Below, piece by piece: positions 27,116 to 36,463 of a stretch of 64,000 nt of DNA. This DNA is from Blautia sp. (GTDB lineage Bacteria > Bacillota > Clostridia > Lachnospirales > Lachnospiraceae). The stretch lies in assembly GCA_017515325.1 (NCBI GenBank), contig JAFWGA010000063.1, forward strand, positions 1 to 64,000, read 5' to 3'. Numbering within the stretch: position 1 is the stretch's first letter; each line of letters starts with the position of its first letter. The position numbers were made by a program, and so were the translations under genes. The notes beneath the pieces are model-generated. The model did no database searches. It worked only from the letters and a program-made list of their open reading frames with translations, and had not been told where the DNA came from.

Positions 27116-27255
27116 TATTAGTTCCTCCTTTTGAATAATATGAAAGAAAATTAAGGAATATTTCCAAAGGGCATTCGGATGGGAGACATCCTCCCGCCCG
27201 CAATCCCGAATGGACAGTTTTAGTCCCTGTGCAGGGGCTGAGTGAAGGGCTACCT

Positions 27256-28227
27256 TTATGCTTTCTTCTTGCCGCCGATCTTCAGGCCGCTGCGCCTTGC
27301 GATATCCAGAAGAACACATACCACAACGATAATACCAATGATGATATTACGAAGAGCAACGGGAACGTCTGCCATGGTAAGACCATTCTGAAGAATAGCC
27401 CATACCGATGCGCCGGCGATGGTACCGATCAGGTATCCGCTGCCGCCGAGGGTGGAGATACCGCCGATAACAGCCGCCGCAACGCCGTACATCTCATAGG
27501 ACATACCTGCCTGCATTGAGCCCATGCCTGCCGCAGCCATGGTGATCAGACCGGCTGTGAAGGAGCAGAAGGCAGAAATCATATAAGCTGTTGTTGTGGT
27601 CTTGAAAACATCAACACCGGAAAGCCTTGCCGCGTCCACATTGGAGCCGATAGCATAGACATGTCTTCCGGTACGTGTATAGTTCATCAGATAGTTAAAG
27701 CAGAACCAGATCACCAAAGTAATGATAACGCTGATATAGAAGGGGCCAATCAGTCTCTTATAGTAGAAGATATCCCTGAAAAGGGTCTGGGGACCTTCAC
27801 TTCCGATATCACCGGTATTGTAGTTTCCGTTGACCAGCTGTGCAATACCACGGCAGATCGTCATGGTTCCCAGTGTTCCGATGAAGGGCGGCAGCTTGAA
27901 TTTACCGACCAGAACGCCATTGACAAGCCCTACTGCCAGACAGGCTACAAGGTCTACCAATACTGCGACGATAACCGGGACTCCATTGCAGACCATGGTC
28001 GCGGAGATCATTGCGCTCATGCCAAGGACAGAGCCGATGGAAAGATCAATGTTGCCGGTAATACAGACGATACCCTGTCCGATACCTACCAGTAGATAGG
28101 GACAGATCGAACGTACCAGCGGATACAGGTTTCTGGTTTTGATAAAGTTCGGGTTCATGAAGCTGAACACAACCAGAAGGATGGCAACGCCAACATAGGC
28201 GGTAATCACAGATGCGTATTTTTTCAT
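27256..28227 (-). CDS. Ribose-type sugar ABC transporter permease
   Basis: 323 residues from ATG 28227, after AAAAAGGAG; the frame extends to 28263 without a better start. It has about ten hydrophobic helices. The NIDLSIGSVLGMSAMISA segment (near residue 67) and GVAAAVIGGISTLGGSGYLIG (near 240) are signatures of RbsC-type permeases. It forms the channel with the RbsA-like ATPase encoded upstream. The intergenic gap to the ATPase is 133 bases. Confidence 0.92.
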   Translation of the reverse strand: MKKYASVITAYVGVAILLVVFSFMNPNFIKTRNLYPLVRSICPYLLVGIGQGIVCITGNIDLSIGSVLGMSAMISATMVCNGVPVIVAVLVDLVACLAVGLVNGVLVGKFKLPPFIGTLGTMTICRGIAQLVNGNYNTGDIGSEGPQTLFRDIFYYKRLIGPFYISVIITLVIWFCFNYLMNYTRTGRHVYAIGSNVDAARLSGVDVFKTTTTAYMISAFCSFTAGLITMAAAGMGSMQAGMSYEMYGVAAAVIGGISTLGGSGYLIGTIAGASVWAILQNGLTMADVPVALRNIIIGIIVVVCVLLDIARRSGLKIGGKKKA

Positions 28228-28360
28228 GGTTTTCTCCTTTTTATACCGGCGGCATGTTTCCAAAACGATGGTACACTAACCTTATCCTGCGCCTTCAGCC
28301 TGGATTCGCCAGGTGCACGGCGGATACGGGGATGCCCAATCCAATGAGCAGCTTTCGGAA

Positions 28361-29869
28361 TCAGGCTGCATTATCGCCAAACTGCGTCGCGTAGGTCATG
28401 ATCTCCTCTTCGGTAGTATTCCTGGGATCTACCTCACCGGTGATCTTGCCGTTGCACATGACAATGATCCTGTCTGAAATCCCCATAACCTCAGGCATCT
28501 CGGAAGAAACTATGATGACACAGATTCCTCTCTTCTTCAGATCATTGATAATCTCGTAGATCTCTACCTTTGCCGCAACATCAATTCCTCTGGTCGGCTC
28601 ATCAAATATCACGACTCTGGATTCTCTGGCCAGCCACTTTGCCACAACCACCTTCTGTTGATTACCGCCGGAAAGACTTCCTGCCGCCACCTCCGGCCCT
28701 GCCATCTTGATGGTCAGGCTGTTTTTGCCCTTGTCAATCATTTCATTTTCAATCTTTTTATTGATGGTTCCAAACAGACCGCCGCAGATCAGGTCCAGGT
28801 TGGGAAGGGCAATATTGTCGCGGATAGAAAGCTTGGTGCACAGCCCCTCCTTCTTCCGATCCTCAGGAGCAAGAACGATGCCGAGGCGGATGGCGTCCTC
28901 CGGGCTGTTGATCACCAAGGGCTGTCCGTCCAGAATCACTTCGCCGGACTCCTTTCTGTCCGCCCCGAAGATGGCTCTCATGGTCTCTGTCCTGCCTGCG
29001 CCTACCAGGCCGGAGAAGCCAAGGATTTCTCCCTCGTATGCCTCGAAGGAAACGTCCCTGACCATTCTGCCTGCATTGAGATGCCTGACCTCCAGGATCT
29101 TCTTGCCTCTGGGAACCGTATCTCTGGGGAACTGGTTCGTGATTTCACGTCCTACCATATTGGCAATGATCTGCTCCATGGTGAAGTCCGTGAATTTTCC
29201 CTCGGTGATATACTTGCCGTCTCTCATGATCGTAACACTGTCTACGATATGGTGCAGCTCCTGCAGCCTGTGGCTGATATAGATAATGGAGGTTCCCATT
29301 GCGCGGAGTTCCTTCACGATCCGGAACATTTCCGTAATTTCCGCATTGGAAAGGGAAGATGACGGCTCATCCATGATCAGCACTTTAGCGTTGATCAGAA
29401 GGGCCTTACTGATCTCCACCATCTGCTGGCGTCCCACTGTCAGGTCCCCGACGGTGGTCATGGGATCCAGATCCGTGATGCCCAGCTTCCCCAACTGCTC
29501 CCGTGCCTGTCTGCACATTTCCTTCACATCCAGACGATGGCCTTTGGTCAGCTCCCGTCCCAGGAACATATTCTCATAGACTGTCAGGTGCTGGCACATA
29601 TTCAGCTCCTGATGGATAATGGCAACTCCCAGCTCCTGTGCCTGCTTGGTATTGAGGTCTCCCACTGACTGGCCAAAGATCTCCACTGTACCTTCATCTC
29701 TGGTATATACACCGGAAAGGATCTTCATCAGTGTGGATTTTCCTGCACCGTTTTCTCCCAGCAGGGCCATGACCTCGCCGGGCTTCACATGGAGCTGAAC
29801 ATCGTCCAGGGCTTTGACGCCGGGGAAGGACTTGCTGATATGCTCCATTGATACCGCATATTCGCTCAT
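28361..29869 (-). CDS. Ribose-type sugar ABC transporter ATP-binding protein (two ATPase domains)
   Basis: 502 residues, the normal RbsA length. The first ATPase domain has Walker A GENGAGKST near residue 37, signature LTVGRQQMVEIS and LIMDEPSSSL. The second, degenerate as usual, has GFSGLVGAGRTE near 278 and signature LSGGNQQKVVVAK near 399. It powers uptake of the sugar bound by the downstream binding protein. It lies 66 bases after the lyxose isomerase gene, in the same operon. Confidence 0.93.
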   Translation of the reverse strand: MSEYAVSMEHISKSFPGVKALDDVQLHVKPGEVMALLGENGAGKSTLMKILSGVYTRDEGTVEIFGQSVGDLNTKQAQELGVAIIHQELNMCQHLTVYENMFLGRELTKGHRLDVKEMCRQAREQLGKLGITDLDPMTTVGDLTVGRQQMVEISKALLINAKVLIMDEPSSSLSNAEITEMFRIVKELRAMGTSIIYISHRLQELHHIVDSVTIMRDGKYITEGKFTDFTMEQIIANMVGREITNQFPRDTVPRGKKILEVRHLNAGRMVRDVSFEAYEGEILGFSGLVGAGRTETMRAIFGADRKESGEVILDGQPLVINSPEDAIRLGIVLAPEDRKKEGLCTKLSIRDNIALPNLDLICGGLFGTINKKIENEMIDKGKNSLTIKMAGPEVAAGSLSGGNQQKVVVAKWLARESRVVIFDEPTRGIDVAAKVEIYEIINDLKKRGICVIIVSSEMPEVMGISDRIIVMCNGKITGEVDPRNTTEEEIMTYATQFGDNAA

Positions 29870-29935
29870 TGGGGCTCCTTTCTTGCTGCTTGTTTTTCAG
29901 TAAACGAACAAAATGCCGGCTCTACTGTCTTTCTG

Positions 29936-30625
29936 TCAGTCCTTTGCAGGCGGATACTCAGTGCAAAGAAGTCTGTATGCCGGCTCATCCTCCTCGATGG
30001 TGGGGAAGCGGCCAAGAGGCTCATAGAAACGGTTGTCCGTATTGTCGTCATTGCACATGGAAACCTCACCCACCAGAGTCTTGCCGGATCCCTCCTGGAT
30101 GACAAATTCATGATAGTAGTAGGGATACAGTGTCAGGCTCTCACCGGGATGCAGAACGATCTCGCTGCCTGCGGGAACCTTATAGCATCTTCCGTCCTGG
30201 AAAATCTCTACGTCTGTGTCGAGCAGCTCGCCTTCATTTTCCCTGTTGGCATTCCACAGGCGGAAGACTACATTGCCGCCGCCACGGTTGATGATATCCT
30301 CCATCTTGTTCCAATGGAAATGATTGGGGGAAATCTGACCGGGATAGAGCATCATGATCTTTTCCGCATAGGTCTTGGTATATTTGGGATTGTGAACATT
30401 TCCGTTGCGAAGGGTAATCAGGGACAGACCCTTGGTCTCAAAATTGCCTTCACCGTAATCTGTGATGTCCCAGCCGAGGGCATTGTCTCTGATCTCATCA
30501 TACTCATGGCCTTTTTCCTGCCATTCCTCCGGCGTAAAGCTGAGGAAGGGAGGCAGTGCAAAGCGATATTCCTTCAGCATGTCCTCAAATTCCCTGATGA
30601 CAGCATTGATTTTTGAACGTTTCAT
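29936..30625 (-). CDS. D-lyxose ketol-isomerase family cupin protein
   Basis: 229 residues of the D-lyxose isomerase (DUF1498) family. The cupin metal site is visible as NHFHWNKMEDIINRGGG (His, His and Glu, about residues 105-121) and a later His in YYYHEFVI. Known members convert lyxose to xylulose or mannose to fructose using Mn. It is the first gene after a strong promoter and palindromic sites, followed by the ribose-type transporter, so it probably acts on the imported sugar before phosphorylation. No sugar kinase is present in the operon, which is a gap in the pathway. Confidence 0.88.
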   Translation of the reverse strand: MKRSKINAVIREFEDMLKEYRFALPPFLSFTPEEWQEKGHEYDEIRDNALGWDITDYGEGNFETKGLSLITLRNGNVHNPKYTKTYAEKIMMLYPGQISPNHFHWNKMEDIINRGGGNVVFRLWNANRENEGELLDTDVEIFQDGRCYKVPAGSEIVLHPGESLTLYPYYYHEFVIQEGSGKTLVGEVSMCNDDNTDNRFYEPLGRFPTIEEDEPAYRLLCTEYPPAKD

Positions 30626-30648
30626 TAATATACCCCTTTTCTATCATG

Positions 30649-30663
30649 GTAACTTCAAGTTAC
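30649..30663. promoter_or_regulatory. Palindrome in the leader of the lyxose-type operon
   Basis: GTAACTT-C-AAGTTAC is a perfect seven-base inverted repeat about 25-40 bases before the isomerase start codon. It may be a second operator or a short hairpin that affects translation. Confidence 0.5.
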
Positions 30664-30687
30664 TTCATGTGCAAAAAAAATGTATTT

Positions 30688-30699
30688 GTTCATATGAAC
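30688..30699. promoter_or_regulatory. Probable operator just after the transcription start
   Basis: GTTCATATGAAC is a perfect 12-base palindrome placed about 12-24 bases downstream of the -10 box, where a bound repressor would block transcription. The ROK regulator encoded at 31029-32198 is the nearest candidate. Confidence 0.6.
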
Positions 30700-30711
30700 C
30701 AAGATGTTTGT

Positions 30712-30740
30712 ATCTTATCATTCATCATTGCCGGTGTCAA
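30712..30740 (-). promoter_or_regulatory. Promoter of the lyxose-type sugar operon
   Basis: On the minus strand TTGACA (30735-30740) is separated by 17 bases from TAAGAT (30712-30717), a near-consensus housekeeping promoter pointing at the isomerase gene. Confidence 0.8.
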
Positions 30741-31028
30741 GAAATAGCAATCAGCAATATCGCACAAAAATCAAGGTTTAAATTTATGCATATTGTCTGG
30801 TCTGTTTTTCAACTATTCCGCCGGACCAATGATTTTTCTTTTCGTAAATTGAATTTATGATCCCAGGGCAAATAGTCTCTTCCAGCGGCAAGCTTGCCTG
30901 CCGGTGGGGGGGGAGGCTTTATTGCACGCCCCTCTATGCGCATGATGTGGGTTGCAGCGTGCCAGTAGCACGCTGCAAAGACCGAGCCGTGTTTGCGCCG
31001 CCACTGGCGGTAGTACCTATCGCTTCGG
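30741..31028. other. Palindrome-rich gap after the ROK regulator gene
   Basis: No gene is seen. The region holds a perfect GGCAAGCTTGCC palindrome near 30888, a G-run of eight near 30906, and a perfect hairpin with TTGCAGCGTGC/GCACGCTGCAA arms near 30953-30979. None has a clear T-run, so these look like intergenic repeat hairpins more than standard terminators. Confidence 0.5.
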
Positions 31029-32198
31029 CTAATCATCAAACAAGAGCTTTCCTTCAAAAATCTGCAGGCAGGCATTGCTTGCCGCCCCCAGCACCATAGC
31101 ATCCTGCTGGTACATGGCCTTTCTCACTATGACAGGAGTTCCCCATTCGACAAACCGTCGTTCATTGATAATCCTTTCCATCAGCTCCACATACCGTTCA
31201 TCCCAGTCAACAGCGTCTCCGCCCAGCACGATCAGCTCACTGTTGAGAATATTCACCACACTGACCACGGCTGCGGCCAGCTGGGTCACCATATCCTTCA
31301 GAATGCATTCTACGGCAGGCTCGCCTTCCATTTTGCAGTATGTCTTAAAGCTTAAAAGCTTCCCTGTATGGTACTGCAGCTTTTTGAGCACCTCCGGCGT
31401 CCTGGCATAGGTCTCCAGGCAGCCGCGGCCGCCGCAGTAGCATTGCCTTCCGTTGATATCAATGGAAACGTGGCCGATCTCCGGCGGCAGTCCCCTTTCG
31501 TTCCGGTAACGCTTCCCGTTGCTGATAATGCCGCAGCCGATGCCTGAGCCTACCCCAACCAGCAGGATATCCCGAAATCCCCTTCCGTTTCCGTACATAA
31601 ATTCGCAGATGGCCGCGCACTGATTGTCATGGTCCAGATATACCGGCAGCTGATAGCGTTCCTGCAAAAGCTTTACCACAGGGACATTACTGATTCCGAA
31701 GAAATAGGACGGCTTCAGTATCATCCCGGTGGAGGAGCTGACCGGGCCGATCGAAGATGCACCAATGGCAGCCACATTATCCTCTCCATAGAGGATGGTG
31801 TCCAGGATCCGGAACATATGATTGACCAGCTGCTGGTCATCCAGTCCCTCCCCATAATAGATGGTTTCCTTTTTCAGGATATTCATCTGAAGATCACAGA
31901 GGACGCCTTCGCAATATTCCCTCTGAATCACAATTCCTACCACCCTGGGGGCAGATGGGGATATGGCCAAAGTGATAGGGGTACGCCCCGGTTCATCTGT
32001 CGGTCCCGTCTCCTGCTCAATGACCAGTCCGGCTTCCAGCATCTCTGCTACAATCCGGGAGATAGCCATCTTTGTCAGACCCATGGCATTTGTCAGCTGT
32101 GTCCGATTCCAGCACTCTCCCGTAGCAATCAGCCTGAGCACCTGTCCTCTGTTGCTTTTTTTGTAATCACTTCGGTTTCTTCCCGCCTTCGATGGCAT
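31029..32198 (-). CDS. ROK-family transcriptional regulator
   Basis: 389 residues. An N-terminal winged helix-turn-helix (TRTQLTNAMGLTKMAISRIV-like segment, about residues 33-52) is followed by a ROK sugar-kinase-like domain. The ROK zinc site reads CYCGGRGCLE near residue 252, with GHVSI just before. Proteins of this layout (NagC, XylR, Mlc) repress sugar genes and are released by a sugar or sugar phosphate. It is downstream of a second sugar ABC transporter and next to the lyxose-type operon, so it could control either or both. The palindrome at 30688 is a plausible target. Confidence 0.9.
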   Translation of the reverse strand: MPSKAGRNRSDYKKSNRGQVLRLIATGECWNRTQLTNAMGLTKMAISRIVAEMLEAGLVIEQETGPTDEPGRTPITLAISPSAPRVVGIVIQREYCEGVLCDLQMNILKKETIYYGEGLDDQQLVNHMFRILDTILYGEDNVAAIGASSIGPVSSSTGMILKPSYFFGISNVPVVKLLQERYQLPVYLDHDNQCAAICEFMYGNGRGFRDILLVGVGSGIGCGIISNGKRYRNERGLPPEIGHVSIDINGRQCYCGGRGCLETYARTPEVLKKLQYHTGKLLSFKTYCKMEGEPAVECILKDMVTQLAAAVVSVVNILNSELIVLGGDAVDWDERYVELMERIINERRFVEWGTPVIVRKAMYQQDAMVLGAASNACLQIFEGKLLFDD

Positions 32199-32215
32199 CT
32201 TTCTGTGCCTGCTTT

Positions 32216-33079
32216 CTATAAAACTTTTGGTTTAATGGTGACTACGGCTATGCCAACCAGGAAAATGGCTGTCCCGCTGATCACATAGATGCTCAGGCTG
32301 TCACCGTAAAAAGTCACCCCCCACAGAATGGACAGGATAACGGTGCAGCTCTGGATAATCGTTGCCTGCACCATGGGCACCTTTCGGATCGCAGCGGCCT
32401 GCAGCAGAAAACCGACACAGGTGATCGCGCCAAGGATCAGAATGGAAGCCGTCCCTGGCACATTCGCCGGTTCCAGAAGGTGAGGTCTGGTAAAGGGAAG
32501 CACAACAAGCGTTGCCGCCAGTCCGTAGGTAAACATGGAAGCGTTGAGCTCTACGATATCCATCTTCTTCACCAGCTGTTTCTGGGCGATGAAAAAGCCG
32601 GCGGCTCCCATTCCGGCCAGGACAAAGGCAGCGAAGGTAGATGCCTGAGCCTGCATGAAAACCTGCAGGCCGGCTCCGTTCCAGGTTACAAGGCCGATTC
32701 CCGTCAGGCAAAGGGCGGTTCCGAAAGCGGTACGCCCAGACAGCTTCTCCCTGAAAAAGAGAACCGAAGCCAGCAGAACCACCAGGGTCTGAATCGGCCA
32801 GACGATAATGCCGCCGTAGGAGAATCCATGCATGACACCATAGTTTTCCCCCAGGTAATGCACCGCCTTCATACAGCCTCCAAACAGGATCCATCGATTT
32901 GCCAGAAGCAGGGAAGTCTTCCCCTTTCCCATCCTCTGGATGCCAATCAGGAGGCAGATCCCTATGGCAAATCGCAGGGCGGACAACAGCATGGGAGACA
33001 CCATCGTCCCGGAAGCCTTGATCAGGAGGCCGCCAAAGCTGAATATGACGGCCTGGAGAATCAGAAAAAAGTATTCCAT
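32216..33079 (-). CDS. EamA/DMT-family membrane transporter
   Basis: 287 residues with ten predicted helices in two repeated halves, as usual for the drug/metabolite transporter family. The second half contains the GAITCVGFLLQAAAIRK segment. It begins directly after the stop of the sugar permease gene and ends 17 bases before the ROK gene start, so it is part of that operon. Its substrate is unknown. In this context it might export a sugar or a by-product, or act on an unrelated metabolite. Confidence 0.85.
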   Translation of the reverse strand: MEYFFLILQAVIFSFGGLLIKASGTMVSPMLLSALRFAIGICLLIGIQRMGKGKTSLLLANRWILFGGCMKAVHYLGENYGVMHGFSYGGIIVWPIQTLVVLLASVLFFREKLSGRTAFGTALCLTGIGLVTWNGAGLQVFMQAQASTFAAFVLAGMGAAGFFIAQKQLVKKMDIVELNASMFTYGLAATLVVLPFTRPHLLEPANVPGTASILILGAITCVGFLLQAAAIRKVPMVQATIIQSCTVILSILWGVTFYGDSLSIYVISGTAIFLVGIAVVTIKPKVL

Positions 33080-33916
33080 TTATTTAACAGCTCCTGCTAC
33101 TCCTTCAGCAAACTGCTTCTGAAGGACGAAGAAGATCACCATGGTAGGCACAGAACAGAAGAGAACGCCCATCATCAGCATACCATAGTCTACCTTGTAC
33201 CCGTTGGAGAGGTTTGCGATCAGCATGGGCATCGTCTGGGCCTGATTGCGGGTCATAACGATGCGGGGCCACATGTAGGAATTCCAGGCATTCATAAAGG
33301 TGATGACCGCGGCTGCCGCATAGGTAGACCTCATAATGGGGAAATACATGCGGAAAAAGATGCCGGGCTCTGACTGGCCGTCAATCCGGGCCGCTTCCAT
33401 AATCTCCGTCGGAAAATTCCTCGAATTCTGCCGGAACATCATGATCAGGAAGGGGGTAGAGACAGCCGGCAGCATAAAGCCCCAGACCGTGTTCAACAGC
33501 CCTGCCTTTGAGATCATCTTAAAGAGGGGAATCATGGTCGCTACGCCGGGGATCATCATGGCCAGCAGCAAAATGCCGAAGAGGCGGTCCTTTGCCTTGT
33601 CATGGTAAAGCTCAAAGCCGAAGCCGGCCAGCGAGCAGACCAGGATGGCCATGATGGTCTGAGCCGTCGCGTAAACAAAGGAATTCTTCATTGCCCCCCA
33701 CAGATCCGTCTGGGCCAGAAGGTTTTTATAGTTCTCGATGGTATAGGTACCAAAGGTCAGTTTCCCTCTGGCCACGGCCAGGGTCTCGTTCGTAGCGGCA
33801 CTGATCATCCAGTAGAAGGGGAATACAGACAGAAAAGCCATGATGATCAGGAATATATAGGCCGGTATCAGTCTCTTCTGGGTTCCGGATACTTTTTTCT
33901 TAGTCACGCGTATCAC
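33080..33916 (-). CDS. Carbohydrate ABC transporter permease, MalG type
   Basis: 278 residues, six helices, EAA loop at EIMEAARIDGQSEPGIFFRM. It is a channel subunit of the second sugar importer in the window. The reading frame begins at GTG 33916, but GTG 33907 has a better spaced AGG upstream; either start overlaps the preceding permease gene. The stop is directly adjacent to the EamA gene. Confidence 0.9.
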   Translation of the reverse strand: MIRVTKKKVSGTQKRLIPAYIFLIIMAFLSVFPFYWMISAATNETLAVARGKLTFGTYTIENYKNLLAQTDLWGAMKNSFVYATAQTIMAILVCSLAGFGFELYHDKAKDRLFGILLLAMMIPGVATMIPLFKMISKAGLLNTVWGFMLPAVSTPFLIMMFRQNSRNFPTEIMEAARIDGQSEPGIFFRMYFPIMRSTYAAAAVITFMNAWNSYMWPRIVMTRNQAQTMPMLIANLSNGYKVDYGMLMMGVLFCSVPTMVIFFVLQKQFAEGVAGAVK

Positions 33917-34802
33917 CTACTTTCATATTGATCAGGGCCAGGATGGCCACCAGGATAAAGACAAAGAAGGACATGGCTGCCGCATAGCCGAAATTCGCCA
34001 CGCCGGTTCCAAAGGAGTTGTTGTAGATATAGTGGGACATGGTTATGGTTGAGTTCGCAGGACCGCCCGCCGTCAGATTGACCGACTCGTCATAAAGCTG
34101 CAGGGTACCGTTGATGGACATGATCACCGTCATGATGATGGTGGGGCGAAGAAGCGGAACCGTGATATGCCAGAAGCTCTTCCAGCCGTTGGCGCCGTCT
34201 ATCTTGGCCGCCTCATAGATGGAGTATTCGATATTCTGCAGGCCGGCAAGATAGAAGACCATGTTATAGCCTGTCCAGCGCCATAAAAGGGCTATGATAA
34301 TCACTGCCTTTGCAGAAGTGGGATTGCCGAGGAAATTGTAATTCTGCTGAAGAATTCCCAGGCTGACCAGGATATGGTTGATCAGTCCCTCCGTCGCAAA
34401 CAGAGATTTGAAGATCAAGGCATACGAAACCAGTGCCGTGGCACAGGGAAGAAAAATACAGGTTCTGAAAAAGCCTCTGAATTTCAGGTCCTTGTTGTTC
34501 AGGATCTGGGCAAGCAGGATGGCCAGAATCAGCATGATGGGGACCTGGATCAGCAGATACAGGAAAGTATTTCCGACAGAGCGAAGGAAGAGCTTATCCT
34601 TAAACATGCGGATGTAATTATTGTACCAGGGATCAGCCCAGGCCATCTTCACGCCGGCACCTGTCTGGAATGAAGTGAAAAGAGCCTGCAGAATGGGATA
34701 AAAGCTCATGATGAAGATCAGGAGTGTAGCCGGCGTCAGGAAAGCCCAACCGGCTGCCTCCTGCTTGCGTTTTACGCTCATGCCATTGTTACCGCTTTTC
34801 AT
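33900..34802 (-). CDS. Carbohydrate ABC transporter permease, MalF type
   Basis: 300 residues from ATG 34802, with AAGGAGG upstream; the frame runs on to 34985 but that part covers a hairpin-rich leader. It has six helices with the EAA loop at IYEAAKIDGANGWKSFWHI. It forms the channel with the MalG-type protein. The operon again lacks its own ATPase, so a shared one is expected. Confidence 0.9.
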   Translation of the reverse strand: MKSGNNGMSVKRKQEAAGWAFLTPATLLIFIMSFYPILQALFTSFQTGAGVKMAWADPWYNNYIRMFKDKLFLRSVGNTFLYLLIQVPIMLILAILLAQILNNKDLKFRGFFRTCIFLPCATALVSYALIFKSLFATEGLINHILVSLGILQQNYNFLGNPTSAKAVIIIALLWRWTGYNMVFYLAGLQNIEYSIYEAAKIDGANGWKSFWHITVPLLRPTIIMTVIMSINGTLQLYDESVNLTAGGPANSTITMSHYIYNNSFGTGVANFGYAAAMSFFVFILVAILALINMKVGDTRD

Positions 34803-34844
34803 TTTTGTATCATCCTCCTTTTCTGTTTGGCAGCGAATTTTTTC

Positions 34845-34869
34845 GGCCTGTGCGGTAACCGCACAGGCC
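34845..34869. repeat. Perfect palindrome upstream of the sugar permease gene
   Basis: Twelve-base arms GGCCTGTGCGGT and ACCGCACAGGCC meet around one central base, about 45 bases before the permease start. The CCTGTGCGGT arm also occurs singly near 16333 and 25170. It may be an operator or an mRNA hairpin. Confidence 0.6.
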
Positions 34870-34883
34870 AAATGATTTACGGG

Positions 34884-34917
34884 AAAAACGGGAAACCGGA
34901 TAAATCCGATTTCCCGT
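34884..34917 (-). terminator. Attenuating terminator between sugar-binding protein and permease genes
   Basis: The stem ACGGGAAATCGGAT/ATCCGGTTTCCCGT is followed on the minus strand by TTTTTCCCG. As in two other transporter operons here, it sits right after the binding-protein gene. Confidence 0.7.
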
Positions 34918-35047
34918 CCGCTTTCTATGGCCGGACTGCCCTGTGGAAGCGTCACCCTTTGGTGACCGGCAGCCCGCCCTGGCATAGAGGTAAAGCTGTG
35001 CCCTCCTCTACCCTGTCATATCTGGTTTTATTTGAGAAAGGATGCTT

Positions 35048-36316
35048 TTACAGTCCCATCTGGAAGCGTATCTGCTCCTCAGCACCGGCCAGCTCGCTGT
35101 CGAGATCGGAACCATTGATGCAGTTGACAACTGCCGCGCCCAGAAGGGTACGAAGCTGATAATGATAGTCGTTCTGCTCGATGATCGGAACTTTTCCGCT
35201 CATGGCAACGATGTCAGCATAGATCGGCTGATTATTCCAGAACTCGATGCCTTCTCCGTAAACCTCGGACTCGCCTGCAGACAGGCAGCAGGTGATAACA
35301 CCGCCGTTGGTCAGAGCGTAATCGTAGGTCTGTTTGCTGCCGCCGAAGGTCTTGGCAAGGAAATCCTTGGCAAGGTCTACGTTGTCGCAGTTGGAGGTGA
35401 TATAGAGGGAGGAGCCGCCGTTGGCCGCATAGCCTTCGCCGCCTTCCAGCGTCGGAAGGGAGGTCAGCTCCCATTTTCCACTGTTTTCCGGAACGGATGC
35501 GATGGTGGGAATGATCCAGTTGCCGTTCATGACACCGGCTACCATGTCGCCCTGGATGGTGTTGTTGGTGTAGTCTGTCCAGTCATTGCCCAGGTAAAGG
35601 ATATCCTTCTGGCCCATCTCAATGATGACTTCCATGACCTTCTTCAGGGTCTCGTTCTCGGTGATGTAAGGCTCGCCGTCCTTCCACTGGGAACCGCCCT
35701 CAGCCTGCATCATCATGTACATCAGGTCATTGCCGCTGCCGTCCATGCAAAGCAGGTACTTGCCCGTAGCTTCCTTCACAGCCTCGCCGACCTCGATAAA
35801 CTTCTCCCAGGTGCAGCCAGTCATATCGTCGATGGTGTAACCCGCTTCCTCAAGCAGGTCAACGCGGTAAGCAAAAATGGCTGTGCCGTTATCTACCGGC
35901 ACACCGTAGTGCTGGCCGTCGATGATACTGTAGGAAAGCTTCTCTTCCCCGAAGTCGCTCCAGTCAATGTCCGCGCCTTCTATCGCTACCCAGGCATCCG
36001 GATAGGTGGCTACAAAGTTCTGAATATAGTGATCCTGGAAAAGGACGATATCCGGCAGTTCGGAGTAATCTCCGGCATTGCCCGCCAGCGTCACGGCTGT
36101 TTCCACATCCGAGGAACCGGACTGGGTAAGGATCTCCAGTTCAAAGTCCGGGTCAACATTTTCCTTGTAGTCTGCAGCCGCGCCTTCCAGTGCCGGAATG
36201 TTGAAGTTCGGATCCCAGGCGTAAACGGAAAGCTTATGCTCTTCTGCCATGGCCGGCATTGCCATGACTACCGCTGCCGCACCGATCAGTGCCATTGCCA
36301 CTAACGATTTCTTCAT
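35048..36316 (-). CDS. Extracellular sugar-binding protein, family 1
   Basis: 422 residues. The signal peptide MKKSLVAMALIGAAAVVMAMPAMA has an AxA site and no lipobox cysteine; a strong GGAGGAG lies upstream. The mature part is a family 1 solute-binding protein: LSVYAWDPNFNIPALEGAAADY, IVLFQDHYIQNFVATYPDAW and MVAGVMNGNWIIPTI are visible. It delivers a sugar to the MalF/MalG pair encoded downstream. The substrate is unknown. It is the first gene of a five-gene set with two permeases, EamA and ROK genes. Confidence 0.9.
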   Translation of the reverse strand: MKKSLVAMALIGAAAVVMAMPAMAEEHKLSVYAWDPNFNIPALEGAAADYKENVDPDFELEILTQSGSSDVETAVTLAGNAGDYSELPDIVLFQDHYIQNFVATYPDAWVAIEGADIDWSDFGEEKLSYSIIDGQHYGVPVDNGTAIFAYRVDLLEEAGYTIDDMTGCTWEKFIEVGEAVKEATGKYLLCMDGSGNDLMYMMMQAEGGSQWKDGEPYITENETLKKVMEVIIEMGQKDILYLGNDWTDYTNNTIQGDMVAGVMNGNWIIPTIASVPENSGKWELTSLPTLEGGEGYAANGGSSLYITSNCDNVDLAKDFLAKTFGGSKQTYDYALTNGGVITCCLSAGESEVYGEGIEFWNNQPIYADIVAMSGKVPIIEQNDYHYQLRTLLGAAVVNCINGSDLDSELAGAEEQIRFQMGL

Positions 36317-36463
36317 GATCTCCTCCTTTTTTGAGAATCAGTTTGTGATTTGTCAGGTTTTCCTATAAATACATTTCTGTCCCTGGTTACGATATACATT
36401 TTCATCGGGTTGTCGTAAGATATCCCGATGACTTTTGTAATATATTTAGAATATCATGTTGTA

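Noticed and set aside
34845..34869. Recombination or attachment site
   Set aside because: No integrase or second matching site is seen; a simple operator or hairpin is more likely.
35042..36304. 420-codon plus-strand frame opposite the sugar-binding protein
   Set aside because: The minus strand has a signal peptide, a ribosome site and family 1 motifs; the plus frame is a shadow.
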